Part shown: one piece after another, positions 10,490 through 21,007 of the stretch
Layout of the letters: each line of letters opens with the position of its first letter
Position numbering within the stretch: the first letter of the stretch is position 1
Assembly: GCA_015657635.1 (NCBI GenBank)
Contig: JACDQM010000167.1
Coordinates: 1 to 64,000, forward strand
Source: Roseateles sp.
GTDB taxonomy: Bacteria; Pseudomonadota; Gammaproteobacteria; Burkholderiales; Burkholderiaceae_C
Direction: 5' to 3'
DNA: 64,000 nt
The notes under the pieces: generated by a model
Seen by the model: only the letters and a program-made list of their open reading frames with translations
What the model was told of the DNA's origin: nothing
Databases searched by the model: none
Program-made: the position numbers and the translations under genes

Positions 10490-13400
10490 GCCTTTCACCC
10501 GACTTAGCACTTGCCGAAGCAGCTCTTGACTGTCTGGAGCGACTGGAAGTCCGCGTTCTGGTTTGGGGCCTGGTCGATAGTGCGTTGAGCGCAGCGGAAG
10601 TCGAGGCCGCTCTCCGAGATGTCTTGAATAGCCGCCAGGACATCGCTGCCGATCCGAACTGCACTATTGATACAGAGGCCGCGCTTCAGCAATGCCTCAT
10701 GAATCTCGGTTACTTGTTTGCTGTTCCGAGACGCCCGGGTGCCCCGCCTCGGTTTCGCACCCGCATGGCTGAGGGCGTCCGCTTGTTTGCCCGCCTGCGT
10801 CAAATGTTCCCTCGCCAGCACGAGGGGGCAGATTGGGTGAGTGCTGCCACACTGGTGGCCGACTACCGATTGCTTTGGCGCCCCCGGAAGTACCCAGCGC
10901 GGGATCTGACGACCGCCGCGTCTCAAGAGATCATTGCATCGCGAGTGTCCGATCCGAGAGTGCTGGCGGCCGTCGCGACGTGGTTCGGTGGCGGCAATCC
11001 TCAGTGGAAGTTTGCGCGCTTCCAAATTGACGCCGCGGCCCGCATTCTTGAAGGCCTGACGACCCGTGCCACACGAGGCACGCTCGTCTCAGCGGGAACG
11101 GGAAGTGGCAAGACACTTGCGTTCTATTTGCCTGCGCTAACGTGGTTGGCTGCAGAGAGAAGATCTCATCCCGGCACCAGTGGAGTTCGTGTCCTGGCGA
11201 TGTACCCCCGCAATGAACTCCTGAAGGATCAACTCGCGGAGGTGTACGAACAGGCCCGCAAATTCGATACAGACTTGGGCAAAGTAGGTGCCACGCTCAG
11301 CATTGGCGTGCTCTATGGGGATACACCTGAGACGCTGAATTCCGTTGAAAAGCAGTGGCAGAAGACTCGAGGAGAGTGCCCCTTCCTTCGCTGCCCGGAA
11401 CCTGGCTGCGGCGGGGGGCTGCGTCTCGCGAGCCCACCGGGTCCCGAGGACCAGGGCCGCTTGGCCTGTATGAAGTGTGGGCACGTCGTGGAGACTCGTC
11501 AACTTCGGTTCACTCGTGCGGCGATGAGAAAGGAACCGCCCGACATCCTCTTTACCACGGTAGAGATGATGAACCGGCAGTTGTCTGACTCAAACACTAG
11601 ACACCTCTATGGTCTTGGCCCCAAAGCCTCAAGGGCACCCGCACTGATGCTGCTGGACGAAGTGCACCTCTACACCGGGACTTTTGGCGCTCAGACTGCC
11701 CACCTTCTTCGGCGTTGGTCGCACCTGAGTCGGCGCCAGACACAGTTTGTGGGCCTGTCCGCAACCATTGCCGACGGCGCTTCGTTTTTCGCGTCCCTGG
11801 TGGGTTTGGATCGCAGTGTTGTCGAGGAAATTTCGCCCAACCCAGAGCACATGGTCAGTGAAGGCGCTGAGTACATGCTGGCCTTGAGAGGCGACCCAGT
11901 CTCTCAGTCCGCGCTCCTGTCGACATCGATCCAGACTTTGATGCTGGCATCGCGGTTGCTGGACACGCGGGACGGGTTCACGACGGGTCGAAAGCCATTT
12001 TCTGGCTGGCGCAGTTTTGCGTTCACGGACCAACTAGACGCGACCAACCGCCTTTTCTACGACCTCAGAGATGCGGAAGGTCGTACGGAGCAGGGCCATC
12101 CAGCCAACCGTCGGCACCCCAACGGCGGCTTGGCCCACCTGCGCCGCGCCGGTGGAAGTCTTCGCCGCTATGAGGGGGGGCAAGACTGGAGGGCTCTGGA
12201 GGCCAACGGGCATGACCTTTCTACCCGGCACCGGGTGGAGCGAACGACGGCGCTCGATACAGGTGTCAGCCACGATGCGGAAATCGTGATCGCCACAGCT
12301 GCACTGGAGGTGGGCTACGACGACCCGGCAGTTGGCGTCGTTCTCCAGCATAAGGCTCCTCGAGACATGGCGCAGTTTCTGCAGCGCAAAGGCCGGGCGG
12401 GCCGCACGCGCCACACGCGTCCCTGGACCATCATGGTGCTGTCTGATTACGGACGTGATCGTTTGGCCTATCAGGCTTACGAGCAGTTCTTCGATCCAGA
12501 GTTGCCTCCCCGGGAACTCCCTCTGACGAACCGCTACATCCGCCGGATGCAGGCGGTCTATGCACTGATCGATTTCCTTGGCGTGGCCATGCAGCAAGGC
12601 GAGCCCGTCGGGTCAGTGTGGCGAGACCTCTCTGCTTATGAACCTCAGAACTTTGATGGATGGACGTCTTCATCGAAGGCGGAACTCAAGAGGTTTAAGG
12701 AGTGCTTTCCGCTGACGCCACGCGACTGGACAACTGTAAAGAAAAGGGCAGATCAACTAGGGCATCCCGACAACAAGTATGCCGGTAGAAACTGGCTGCA
12801 GTCCCGACTGCGTCGCACCTACCTTGCTGATCAACTGGCCAATCTACTCCGGGACCCCGCGAAATCGGAAGAACTCACGCGTTTTCTGGTCCAGGCGCTG
12901 GCTCTTCCGCGCGAGGATGTGGATACCCTGCTTTGGGAGCATCCTCGCCCCCTGCTTCTGACCGTTGTGCCAACGGCCTTGAGGCGCCTGGCAACTAATT
13001 GGCGGTCCCAAGGTCAGGTGGCCTCCGATCGTAGAAACGGACACCCGCTTCCCGAGTTCATTCCGGGAACTTTGTTCAGCGACCTGTCGCTGCCCGAGGT
13101 CGACCTCAAAGGCGGGCGCTACGACGATGTGGCTTTGCCGGTGCTGCAGGCATTGAATGAGATGGCCCCGGGAAAAGTATCCCGACGTCTGGACGAGGCG
13201 CTTTGGATCGGACTTTCTGAGTCTGATCTCGCCGCCGATCTTGCTTCCCAAACGACTGACCGCGATGTAGACGTCGGTGCCTGGTACGACCTTGATCCGC
13301 AGTTCGACTTTCAGCGTGCCGAAAGTGGAAAGGTCAACAACTGCGCTGCCTTTCGGCCTGTGGCGATCCGACTGACCCCGCCCCCTCGGCGCCCCGAACT

Positions 13401-15198
13401 GCGTGATACCTCCAATGCGAGACTGAGATGGCGAACGCAACTGATTGGGCGCCGTGTTGGCAATGTCTTCGAGGCCCCCTCCGATAGGGTCGGCATCGCC
13501 CGATTGGTTCAGCAAGTCTCCGTACACACCCATGCCAGCCAGTCGGCGGCCACCGTCCGACGCTACGCCGTGGCCTCCACTGTGAGTCTCCGTGTCGCGA
13601 CCGGTAACCAGACGGTCGACCACACAGCCGTATGGCATTTCACTCATGGAGGTACTCCCTGCGGCATTGGATTCGAAGTCGAGGCCGATGCGCTGTGTTT
13701 CCACATGAACCTGCCGGCCTCCCCAAGTGCCGTGCTGCTGCAGCAGGATCCGGCCATACTTCGCGCCGCCCGCAGTGCACGTTTTCAATGGGAAGCCCAG
13801 CATGGTCCGGCGCTAGCCGGCACAGTGGGTAACGTGTTCCTGCGAGGATGGCTCGCCCAGATCTTCAAGGTGGCTGCTGTTGCCCTCGCTCAGGAGCGAG
13901 AGATGCAGTTGGGCGAGGCCATCGATTTGCTGCGGCTTCCGGAAGAGCAATATAGACTGCGTGACGTCTTAGTCACGGTCTTTCAATCACCAGACGCGCC
14001 TGAAGACGACGACCAGACTCAGGCAGGCAGGGAGCCCCGCCTGCGGTCTAGGTTGACCGAGGCGTTTGCTGACGACGCAACCCGCGAAGCCCTTGTTACT
14101 CTGGCACACGACATCCTTGTCGAGCCTGTTGATGCGGCCTGGGATGGCTGGCTAAGTCGGGCGCAACTGCAGACGTTTGCTGCGGCCCTCATGGACGCCA
14201 TTCAGCAGGCCTGCCCACAAGTCGACCCGGACGACCTCATGGTCGATACCGATCCAGGTCCGACCGAGGCCAGTGAGATCAGGCCAGAGGTTCAGTTGTG
14301 GATCACCGAGGCGAACCCAGGCGGCAATGGACTCATTGAACAAGTGGTTGAAGCCATCGCCTCCCGGCCGGATCACTTCTACCGCCGGATCGAAGCAGCG
14401 CTAGGGCCCTCGGAGTTCGAGCAAATCGACATCCAACTTCGGGACTACCTCCAACGGATTGGAGGACAAGCTCCCGATCAGGCCTGGATCGATGCTACCC
14501 AGGCAGTCCGCGCAGCTTCGTCGACAAGTGAAGCGCAGGCGAGCCTATTGGCGCTGCGACAGTTCCTCGTATCACAAGGTCATTCGGTATTTCACGGTTA
14601 TGTCTCGGCGATCAGCAATCGATTGCTTCGTCCGAACAGCCCGCAGGATCTAGACCAACTACTTGCAGAGTTGCTGAAAGACTGGGATGCCCTTGAGGAG
14701 CGATTGGGCGTGGAAGTCGATGCGCGAGTGATGTGCGCTGTCTTCAGCCACGATCCTCGAATCGATGCAGCATTCGCAGCGGCTGACTTTCAACTACCTG
14801 CCAATCATGTTGTCCCGTGGCGCTTCAGCATGCTGCTGGGAGTACTCTGGGCTAGGGGCCACGGGTTGCGCGCTCATTCCCTGCCGCTCACGGAGCGGTT
14901 CGCTGAAACGCCCATGAACACGGACCGTCTTTTGCTGGCGTCCTGGCTGTCTCAACCCCAGCAACCCTTGGCGGCCGATGCCCCTGACCTACAGGAGCAA
15001 CTGCACCAGCAACTCAGGATAACTGGGCAAGCGATCGTTTCTGCGGTCCCAGACCCTGAACAAATCCAGCGGGTTATCTCCTTGGCAGCTACGGTGCCAA
15101 TTCAACTTGAGTACCTGAATGTGTTTCCTCGACTGACGTCAGTGGTCCGCGCATTGGGGGTCGTGGCCCTCCACTTCGAATTGGAGGCCACGGCATGA
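10486..15198 (+). CDS. dpdJ: DpdJ, giant DEVH-box helicase with zinc-finger insert
   Basis: This 1570-residue superfamily 2 helicase has Walker A (GTGSGKT) near residue 205 and a DEVH box (LLDEVHLY) near 390. Motif VI-like FLQRKGRAGRTR lies near 632-642. Between Walker A and the DEVH box sit two cysteine pairs (CPFLRCPEPGC near 298 and CMKC near 328), probably a zinc ribbon inserted in the first RecA lobe. The last ~900 residues are unrecognised. I chose the ATG at 10486 because it overlaps the dpdI stop as ATGA, like the other junctions; an in-frame TTG 54 nt upstream lies inside dpdI. The order and the Lhr/DUF1998-like helicase type match DpdJ, which is possibly involved in restriction. Confidence 0.83.
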   Translation: MSLSPDLALAEAALDCLERLEVRVLVWGLVDSALSAAEVEAALRDVLNSRQDIAADPNCTIDTEAALQQCLMNLGYLFAVPRRPGAPPRFRTRMAEGVRLFARLRQMFPRQHEGADWVSAATLVADYRLLWRPRKYPARDLTTAASQEIIASRVSDPRVLAAVATWFGGGNPQWKFARFQIDAAARILEGLTTRATRGTLVSAGTGSGKTLAFYLPALTWLAAERRSHPGTSGVRVLAMYPRNELLKDQLAEVYEQARKFDTDLGKVGATLSIGVLYGDTPETLNSVEKQWQKTRGECPFLRCPEPGCGGGLRLASPPGPEDQGRLACMKCGHVVETRQLRFTRAAMRKEPPDILFTTVEMMNRQLSDSNTRHLYGLGPKASRAPALMLLDEVHLYTGTFGAQTAHLLRRWSHLSRRQTQFVGLSATIADGASFFASLVGLDRSVVEEISPNPEHMVSEGAEYMLALRGDPVSQSALLSTSIQTLMLASRLLDTRDGFTTGRKPFSGWRSFAFTDQLDATNRLFYDLRDAEGRTEQGHPANRRHPNGGLAHLRRAGGSLRRYEGGQDWRALEANGHDLSTRHRVERTTALDTGVSHDAEIVIATAALEVGYDDPAVGVVLQHKAPRDMAQFLQRKGRAGRTRHTRPWTIMVLSDYGRDRLAYQAYEQFFDPELPPRELPLTNRYIRRMQAVYALIDFLGVAMQQGEPVGSVWRDLSAYEPQNFDGWTSSSKAELKRFKECFPLTPRDWTTVKKRADQLGHPDNKYAGRNWLQSRLRRTYLADQLANLLRDPAKSEELTRFLVQALALPREDVDTLLWEHPRPLLLTVVPTALRRLATNWRSQGQVASDRRNGHPLPEFIPGTLFSDLSLPEVDLKGGRYDDVALPVLQALNEMAPGKVSRRLDEALWIGLSESDLAADLASQTTDRDVDVGAWYDLDPQFDFQRAESGKVNNCAAFRPVAIRLTPPPRRPELRDTSNARLRWRTQLIGRRVGNVFEAPSDRVGIARLVQQVSVHTHASQSAATVRRYAVASTVSLRVATGNQTVDHTAVWHFTHGGTPCGIGFEVEADALCFHMNLPASPSAVLLQQDPAILRAARSARFQWEAQHGPALAGTVGNVFLRGWLAQIFKVAAVALAQEREMQLGEAIDLLRLPEEQYRLRDVLVTVFQSPDAPEDDDQTQAGREPRLRSRLTEAFADDATREALVTLAHDILVEPVDAAWDGWLSRAQLQTFAAALMDAIQQACPQVDPDDLMVDTDPGPTEASEIRPEVQLWITEANPGGNGLIEQVVEAIASRPDHFYRRIEAALGPSEFEQIDIQLRDYLQRIGGQAPDQAWIDATQAVRAASSTSEAQASLLALRQFLVSQGHSVFHGYVSAISNRLLRPNSPQDLDQLLAELLKDWDALEERLGVEVDARVMCAVFSHDPRIDAAFAAADFQLPANHVVPWRFSMLLGVLWARGHGLRAHSLPLTERFAETPMNTDRLLLASWLSQPQQPLAADAPDLQEQLHQQLRITGQAIVSAVPDPEQIQRVISLAATVPIQLEYLNVFPRLTSVVRALGVVALHFELEATA

Positions 15199-15725
15199 GT
15201 GGCACTCGCAAGATCTACAAAGGCGCGGTTACATCTCAGCATGCTGTGAGGGAGGTGTTGACGATGGTGTTTGCGCAGGAGTTGCTGGCTCCCAGCAGGG
15301 AGGTGTTCATCGTTGCTCCCTGGATCAGCAACATCGTCATCTTCGACAGTCAGATCGGCCAGTACGCGACCCTCAACCCGGAGTGGGCGAAGCGCGAGAT
15401 TCGTCTTGCCGAGGTGCTGGTCGCCATCGCTGCCAACGGCACCTCGCTCCATATCCACACCCGCCCGGACGAGCACAACAAGGCATTCAAGCGTCGCATC
15501 CAAGAGGCCCTTGGCGATGCCGGACTACTTGATCAACTGCGCTGGACAGACAGCAACGGACTGCTGCACACCAAGGGTGTCTTGACCGATCGGGTCCTTA
15601 TCGATGGCTCCATGAACCTCACCGAGAGCGGTGTGGCGCTTAACGAAGAAGCCGTGACGGTTTCATTCAATCTCGCGCACATCGCTGAAGCTCGGGTGCA
15701 CTTTGATCTATATGAACAACCCTGA
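15195..15725 (+). CDS. dpdK: DpdK, phospholipase D-like nuclease
   Basis: This 176-residue protein carries one HKD-type catalytic motif of the phospholipase D superfamily. HTKGVLTDRVLIDGSMN starts near residue 122 and supplies the His, the Lys two positions later, and a downstream Asp and Asn. With only one motif it would have to dimerise to build an active site, as small PLD-type nucleases do. It is the best candidate in the operon for the DNA-cutting subunit, which is an inference. It starts by ATGA overlap with dpdJ, and dpdD begins 14 nt before its stop codon. There is no signal peptide, so the protein is cytoplasmic. Confidence 0.82.
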   Translation: MSGTRKIYKGAVTSQHAVREVLTMVFAQELLAPSREVFIVAPWISNIVIFDSQIGQYATLNPEWAKREIRLAEVLVAIAANGTSLHIHTRPDEHNKAFKRRIQEALGDAGLLDQLRWTDSNGLLHTKGVLTDRVLIDGSMNLTESGVALNEEAVTVSFNLAHIAEARVHFDLYEQP

Positions 15726-17940
15726 TACTGAGGTTCAGCGCCAACGAGCTGCGGCGCTCCAGGCCGGATTCTTTCAGTTGCCGAATCAATGCGCCCCGTC
15801 GGATTTCAATGACGACCCGCAAGCGCAGAGTGCGCTGCAGGCATGCCTAAAGCGCCATGCATCTGGCGCTATCGACCGAGGCGTGCTCCTGCCCTTCAGG
15901 GCTTCCGCCACTGGACCGACTGCTTGGTTTTCTGCGCCAGTTCGACGCAGATGCTGCGGCACTCCAGGATGAAGTGCGTGCCTTCATCGGACCGAGCTAC
16001 GCCGAGGAAAGGCACAAAGTCGACTTCCGGATGCCGCGGATCAACACGCGTTGCCTCTGATCGAAGCGGCAGGCTGGTTCTCGCTGCGCCTGGATTCGCC
16101 AGATCTGCGCAGCAATAACCGACTGTTGAACCAGTGGCGCCTCTACGAGGACGTGCTTAGCCGCCGCCCTCGTTCACCGTCCTATGTGCCGAGTACGTTT
16201 CACCAGCTTCGAGCGTCGTTCGATCGGGCATTGTTAGCGCGGAACGAGGTGGCAGCGCAGGCTGCCATAGCGGCGATGCGCGAGCGGTTCGGAGTCTCGG
16301 CGGAGAACCGCTTGTATCTCGAGATCCGTCTGAACGCCGCCTTTGAGCGCTGGGAGGCGATCGCTCAAAACCCTCTGCTGTCCCGGTTGACCAACCTCCA
16401 GTTGCCACCCGAGACCTACGGTGATGTGATGGAGGCGCTGTACCGCACACATGCACAGGCCTTCGAGAGAGGCCCTACGCTCGAGCCCCTCCTTGAGCAG
16501 TTTCAAGCCGAGATTGCGACTCCGGCACAGCCGCTCTTCAAGACTCGCCGCACCTCCCGTCGACCAGCTGTTCTAAAGGCCTTTGTTCTTCAGGAACTTC
16601 TTCAGAGCGAGCCTCAATGGGCCGTCTGTGATCGGATCCTTCAGGAGCTTCCTGCAGGTGCCTTTGGAGCGGTTGACGCACTGGTGCGCGCAAGATGCGC
16701 ACGGTCCCCCAGGTCCGCATCCATTGAAGTTGCCAAAGCTGCTTTAGACAACGATCAGTTCGATCGCGCCTGGGACTTGTATTGGGACCTGCCGGATGGC
16801 GTTGACGTGCTGCGAGGGCTCATCGCTTGCGCGCGAGAGTTGGCGGACCCAGCCAAGGTCTCTGCCGTTCTGTCTCGATTGGAGGCGTCGGAGGGGTCTA
16901 TCCGACTGCTTGTCGAGTCAGCAGCGGCCACGCGCCTTGCGAACCTTCGAGGCAGTTTCCGAGCGCCCGCCGAACCGTCGGCGCAGACTTTTCCGTTTGC
17001 GCGTTGGCCCGAGGAGCCGGAAGAGCGGTACGTCGAACGCTGGGCCGAGTTTGTTCGTTCGATCGATCCGGCCGCACTGCTGGCACGCGAAGGATTGGTT
17101 CAATCAGCTGTCGACTGCCTCGTGCACCTTGCCGTCGACGATCCTGCGCTATTTGAGCGGCTTTACCCGCTATGGCACGAGTTGTTCATCGAGCGCATCG
17201 ATCCCTCCCGACTGCTGGTGCCGGTCTATCTCGAGATGCTTGAGGCACTTCGGGCGCGCGATGTATTTCAGCGAACGGATCAGGAGTTGATCCATCAGAT
17301 CCTCGTGGCCATCGTCGACAGCGGTGACGACTCGTCTTATCGACAGGCGGTTGACACCGTGTCCAAGGTCTTCGAGGCCATCCGATCCCCAATGGCACTG
17401 GGCTGGGCGCTCGACGTCTGCGACTCTCTGTCCCAGCGACGGGTCCGCGACACCGACGCGCGCCTGAGGTTGCTGACTCAGGTCATCCAGGCCTGTCAGG
17501 AGTTCAGTTCCAGACTCGATCTCCTCCAGACCTATCAACTGCGCCAGCTGGCCAAGGAGGCCCAACTCGAACCGCCTGAGTTGCCTGAGGCCGCTCAATG
17601 TTCCGACGAGGGGAGCGGCGTGCCCGACGAGACGCCGTACCGCGTCGCGATCTACAGCCTCGATGAAGCGGCAACACGCCGCGCCGTAGATGTCTTGAAG
17701 TCGCTGCGCCCTCACTGGGTTATTGATACCAACGCGGATCAAGTCTGTACCGATCGCCTCAAGGCATTGGCTCACAAAGCCAATGTGTTCGTCTTTGCCT
17801 GGCGCTGCAGCAAACATGCGGCCTTCTACTGCGTAAAGGCCAGCACTCAGAAAGAGAACCTGGTCATGGCCCGCGGCGTAGGCACTACTAGTCTAGTGGC
17901 CGCGGCAGTCGAGTTCCTCCAAGGACGGCACAACCCGTAA
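15712..17940 (+). pseudogene. dpdD: dpdD, interrupted by two apparent frame changes
   Basis: The last gene of the restriction operon would encode a ~740-residue protein, the size and place expected for DpdD, but it is not one open frame. Frame 0 runs from the ATG at 15712 and stops at 15970-15972. Sensible protein (LPPLDRLLGFLRQF and onward) continues in frame +1 from about 15900 to 16025. It then returns to frame 0 (DQHALPLIEAAGWF) and stays open to 17940. The two shifts compensate, as one inserted and one missing base would. The large 3' part is helical and repeat-like, with a small alpha/beta end domain (RVAIYSLDEAATRRAV). Either the gene is broken, which would weaken restriction, or the bases carry sequencing errors. 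No slippery sequence is evident at the junctions. Confidence 0.72.
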
Positions 17941-18067
17941 ACTGCTAACGCCTTGTGCGACTGCACCGATACACGTCTTTGCGCTCGCACCAGACTGTGC
18001 CGCGCGTTGGTTCGAGGTCCAGTCATGACGCCCCGAGGGCTTAGTCTTGTGGTGGCGTAGTGCTGGT

Positions 18068-18120
18068 TTGACGCGCCCTGAAACTGCCAGGCAGTTTGGT
18101 AGACGCTAATTGTGGAGGAG
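18068..18120 (+). promoter_or_regulatory. Candidate operator palindrome and ribosome-binding site upstream of the 18125 gene
   Basis: A perfect interrupted palindrome, AAACTGCC-A-GGCAGTTT, occupies 18081-18097, 27 nt before the start codon of the next gene. A TTGACG that could serve as a -35 box is at 18068-18073, but no good -10 box is seen at the matching distance. A strong Shine-Dalgarno stretch (GGAGGAG) at about 18114-18120 fixes the start of the gene. The palindrome is placed where a repressor would block transcription. Confidence 0.45.
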
Positions 18121-18124
18121 CAGG

Positions 18125-18769
18125 ATGCTCGAACAGGCTATGCGCGACCGTGTTGCCGCTTTCGACCTGGCGCAAGAGTTGATATTGGACGCTCTTGGTG
18201 ACGGCGTGTTGGACTTGGTACAGAAAATTAGCCAATCTCCACTAAAGCAGGGGATGCCACCCTTCGTGTTGGAACTCGACGGCGACCCCTTGTTCGTTGC
18301 GCAAGAGAGCGGAACGCTATTGCGGTTGCCGCCGGACTTCCAACTAACTGGTGAAATGCTCGGTGATTCGCCAGTAGCTATCTATTCGTTGCCGTTCGAA
18401 CAACTCGGGGTAGTTCGATTCATCTCAATCGCGGCGGACGTTGAACTCCCCGAGCCGTATTCGGGTGGCGCAGCGGTCACTGGCATTGCCCCAGGCTTCT
18501 TGGCTACGCTAGACCGTCTACTCGGTGCAATGCACTCGTCGGCGCTCAAACTTGCCTGCACAAAAATGGCAAGGAGTCTTGTTCGGGCCGAGTCTGCAAT
18601 GCAAGAGACCGCTTTGGACTCAGGGAAGAGTCCTGCAGAGTTATTGACTAACCAAGAGACGATGGAAGCGTTTGTTGACATGCTCGGTCGCGCTTACGTC
18701 CAGGCGTCTGAGCGGTCAAGTGAGATATTGCTGGATGCGTTTCGCGAGCAGGGACAGGAGCGGTTCTGA
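18125..18769 (+). CDS. Unrecognised 214-residue protein between the two Dpd arms
   Basis: I do not recognise this protein. It has no signal peptide, no membrane segment and no catalytic motif. The middle third reads beta-rich (LELDGDPLFVAQ, SLPFEQLGVVRFISI) and the last ~90 residues are helical. The ATG at 18125 is preferred over an upstream in-frame TTG because it follows GGAGGAG. It lies 184 nt after the dpdD stop, so it may have its own promoter, and a perfect palindrome precedes it. It is not part of the usual dpdA-K set. It could be an accessory factor of the island or an independent cargo gene. Confidence 0.6.
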   Translation: MLEQAMRDRVAAFDLAQELILDALGDGVLDLVQKISQSPLKQGMPPFVLELDGDPLFVAQESGTLLRLPPDFQLTGEMLGDSPVAIYSLPFEQLGVVRFISIAADVELPEPYSGGAAVTGIAPGFLATLDRLLGAMHSSALKLACTKMARSLVRAESAMQETALDSGKSPAELLTNQETMEAFVDMLGRAYVQASERSSEILLDAFREQGQERF

Positions 18770-19212
18770 GTCTGAAAGCCGATGGCAATCGTTGAGTGCT
18801 GGGATCCGTTCTCAGATTCTCGTCGCATGCCGATGTCCAGTGCTTTGTTCGGCCCCGGTGGAGAGGCGCTTATACATCTTCGCTGCAGCAGTTTCTGCGT
18901 ATCTGCATGTAGTAGCCAGAGCACAGCGTTGGCAGTTTGGCAGAGCAGATCGCAAAGGCCATACGCACCAACAAGGTCCCTTACGGCAACAACTGGAGTT
19001 GGCTAAACGACTGCAAGGAGTAGAAGCAAGGGTAAGGGCCAAATTAGCAGAAAGGGGTGCAATGACGACTCAGGCGAAGGCTGATTGGCAGCAAATGAAA
19101 TGGAGAAATATGCCGCCTCGGTCAAGGATGGCAGTGGCGCTAAAAAGAGTCCCAGTTGACCGCCTGTTTTGGGCCTTGAACTGGGTGTCCTATTGCAATG
19201 AGTTGCGGGTTG
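18770..19212. other. Region without a confident gene between the restriction and modification arms
   Basis: No complete gene is convincing here. A plus-strand frame starting ATG at 18782 reads MAIVECWDPFSDS, and another frame reads VPYGNNWSWLNDCKE to a TAG ending near 19027. Together they look like fragments of a decayed gene. A longer plus-strand frame crosses into queC on the other strand and is arginine-rich, like non-coding sequence. No terminator hairpin with a T-run was found. Confidence 0.4.
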
Positions 19213-19905
19213 TCAGACGGCGTATCTTTGATAGCCGTTCTTTCGCAGTTCGCACGCCGGGCACACGCCGCAGCCAAACCCCCATTGGTGCCTGGTTGTC
19301 CGATCGCCTTGGTAGCAAGTGTGAGTTTCTTGCTGCACCAGACTCACCAGACAAGTACCACCTAGGTCTTCTGCGAGTCGCCACGTCTGAGTCTTGTCTA
19401 GCCACATCAATGGTGTTTCGATGACTAGTCGGGCATCGAGTCCCAAACTCAAGGTCACCTGCAAGGCCTTAAGGGTGTCGTCTCGACAATCCGGGTAGCC
19501 CGAGTAATCGGTTTCGCACATCCCCCCCACCAACACCTGCAACCCTCGCCGGTAGGCCACCGCAGCGGCGTAGGTGAAGAACAGTAGGTTGCGCCCTGGC
19601 ACGAAGGTGTTGGGCAGACCGTTTTTCTCGAAGGCGATGGCGCGCTCGTCGGTCAGGGCTGTGGCGCTGATTTGGCCGAGTTGCTTCAGGTCGAGCAGAT
19701 GGTCGTCGCCCAGTTTGGGCGCCCACTGGGGGAAGTCGGCACGCAGGCGCTTCAAGATGACTTGCCGGCACTCCAACTCCACCGCGTGGCGCTGGCCGTA
19801 GTCGAAGCCGATGGTTTCGACATGCTCGTACCGGTCAAGGGCCCAGGCCAAGCAGGTGGTGGAGTCTTGACCGCCGGAAAAAAGCACTAGCGCGCGTTTG
19901 TGCAT
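19213..19905 (-). CDS. queC: QueC, 7-cyano-7-deazaguanine (preQ0) synthase
   Basis: QueC turns 7-carboxy-7-deazaguanine into preQ0 with ATP and ammonia. The N-terminal PP-loop ATPase motif is SGGQDSTT, starting near residue 9. The zinc site is complete: a cysteine in THTCY followed by CGVCPAC near the C-terminus. At 230 residues it matches the usual length. I chose the ATG at 19905, which follows AGGGAG and gives the conserved start ([12 protein letters not shown]). An upstream ATG at 19935 overlaps the end of the preceding DGQHR gene and would add 10 unconserved residues. It is last in the minus-strand modification operon. Host queuosine biosynthesis would normally have its own QueC, so this copy probably raises preQ0 supply for DNA modification. 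Confidence 0.93.
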   Translation of the reverse strand: MHKRALVLFSGGQDSTTCLAWALDRYEHVETIGFDYGQRHAVELECRQVILKRLRADFPQWAPKLGDDHLLDLKQLGQISATALTDERAIAFEKNGLPNTFVPGRNLLFFTYAAAVAYRRGLQVLVGGMCETDYSGYPDCRDDTLKALQVTLSLGLDARLVIETPLMWLDKTQTWRLAEDLGGTCLVSLVQQETHTCYQGDRTTRHQWGFGCGVCPACELRKNGYQRYAV

Positions 19906-19927
19906 GGGGGCTCCCTGCGGGGTAGGC

Positions 19928-21007
19928 TTACTCATTGGCTGCGCGGCGTGCCTTGCGCAGCGCCTTCTTGACGGCAGCAACCAGGTAACGGGTGAGTGCG
20001 TCGATGTCGCTTGGCGTATTCTGGATGCCGTTCCAGGGGCGCACGTCGGACTCGGTGAATTGCCACTGGCCGCTGGTCCAGGCTGTGTAGGGCTTGAGGG
20101 CCTCGAGACCCGGCTTGAACTGCGAGCGGTGACTGGCGCCCTCGGCGTAGTAGAGGTGGTCCATGACGAAACCCATGGCCACCAAACCGGCGCCGTGCAC
20201 CAAGCGCGACTGGCGCGGCGTCATGCCCTCCCACTCTGGGCCGAACACGTCCTCCACCGCTGCGAAGAACTCGCTGACGAGTTGGTAGGCTTGGTCTTCG
20301 CGGTTTTCGTACTGGATGAAGTCTCGCAACGCGCCGTCGGACGCTGAGTTCATGACCAACTTCTGCATGGCCACGTCACTGAGTACACCCAGGGTGTTGG
20401 TGTGCTGACGGATCTGCCGGTGTAGCGAAGAGTTGGCAGAAAAGTTGAGGCGGTCCACGATGCGGGCAGAGAATTTGCGCTTGGTGAAGCGCTCGGGCAA
20501 CCCCTCAACCTCTGGCAGCAACTCGTAGATTAGGGTTTTGGGAAGTGGGCGCGTGTTGTTAATGAGTACGAACTGCTGGCGCAGCTCGTTGTAGTCCTTG
20601 CATACCAGGGCAGAGACGAACACTTGGAAACTGCTCTTCTCTAGGCCCGAAAGGGCCGTAAGGCGCTGCTGGCCGTCTACGACAAATCCTGGCTTTTGGC
20701 CATTGGTTGCGTCGACCTCGATGTCGAGGACGCCTTCCGATTCGCTTGCGATACGCACGCCATCGATGAAAGCAACGATGACGGCGTTGGGCAGCACGGC
20801 GTCTTCGCGCGCGAGGTAGTCGCGGATGTCTTTGATGTGCGAACCGATCTGGTGGCGCTGGAAGCCGTTCAACTTACCGTCGTCTTGACGCGAGACGCGC
20901 TCGATCTCGGAGAAGGCCAGCACGTCGTGCGGATTGGCGGCGAAGACGAAGACGTCATGCCCGGGCGCTTGGTGCGCGCGAATGGCTTTGAAGCGGTAGG
21001 TGGTCAT
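19928..21007 (-). CDS. dpdB: DpdB-like DGQHR-domain protein, copy 1
   Basis: This 359-residue ParB/Srx-like protein has the family signature DGQQRLTAL at residues 111-119. It also has an upstream [10 protein letters not shown] block and a [14 protein letters not shown] block. DGQHR proteins include DpdB of the Dpd system and DndB of phosphorothioation clusters. DpdB is needed with DpdA to place preQ0 in Salmonella DNA. The ATG overlaps the dpdA stop by 4 nt. A second protein with the same blocks lies on the other side of dpdA, so which one is the orthologue of DpdB cannot be decided by reading. Confidence 0.82.
   Translation of the reverse strand: MTTYRFKAIRAHQAPGHDVFVFAANPHDVLAFSEIERVSRQDDGKLNGFQRHQIGSHIKDIRDYLAREDAVLPNAVIVAFIDGVRIASESEGVLDIEVDATNGQKPGFVVDGQQRLTALSGLEKSSFQVFVSALVCKDYNELRQQFVLINNTRPLPKTLIYELLPEVEGLPERFTKRKFSARIVDRLNFSANSSLHRQIRQHTNTLGVLSDVAMQKLVMNSASDGALRDFIQYENREDQAYQLVSEFFAAVEDVFGPEWEGMTPRQSRLVHGAGLVAMGFVMDHLYYAEGASHRSQFKPGLEALKPYTAWTSGQWQFTESDVRPWNGIQNTPSDIDALTRYLVAAVKKALRKARRAANE

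Noticed and set aside
18672-19424. 250-residue plus-strand frame crossing the end of queC
   Set aside because: It overlaps the 18125 gene and queC, has no supported start, and is Arg/Ser-rich.
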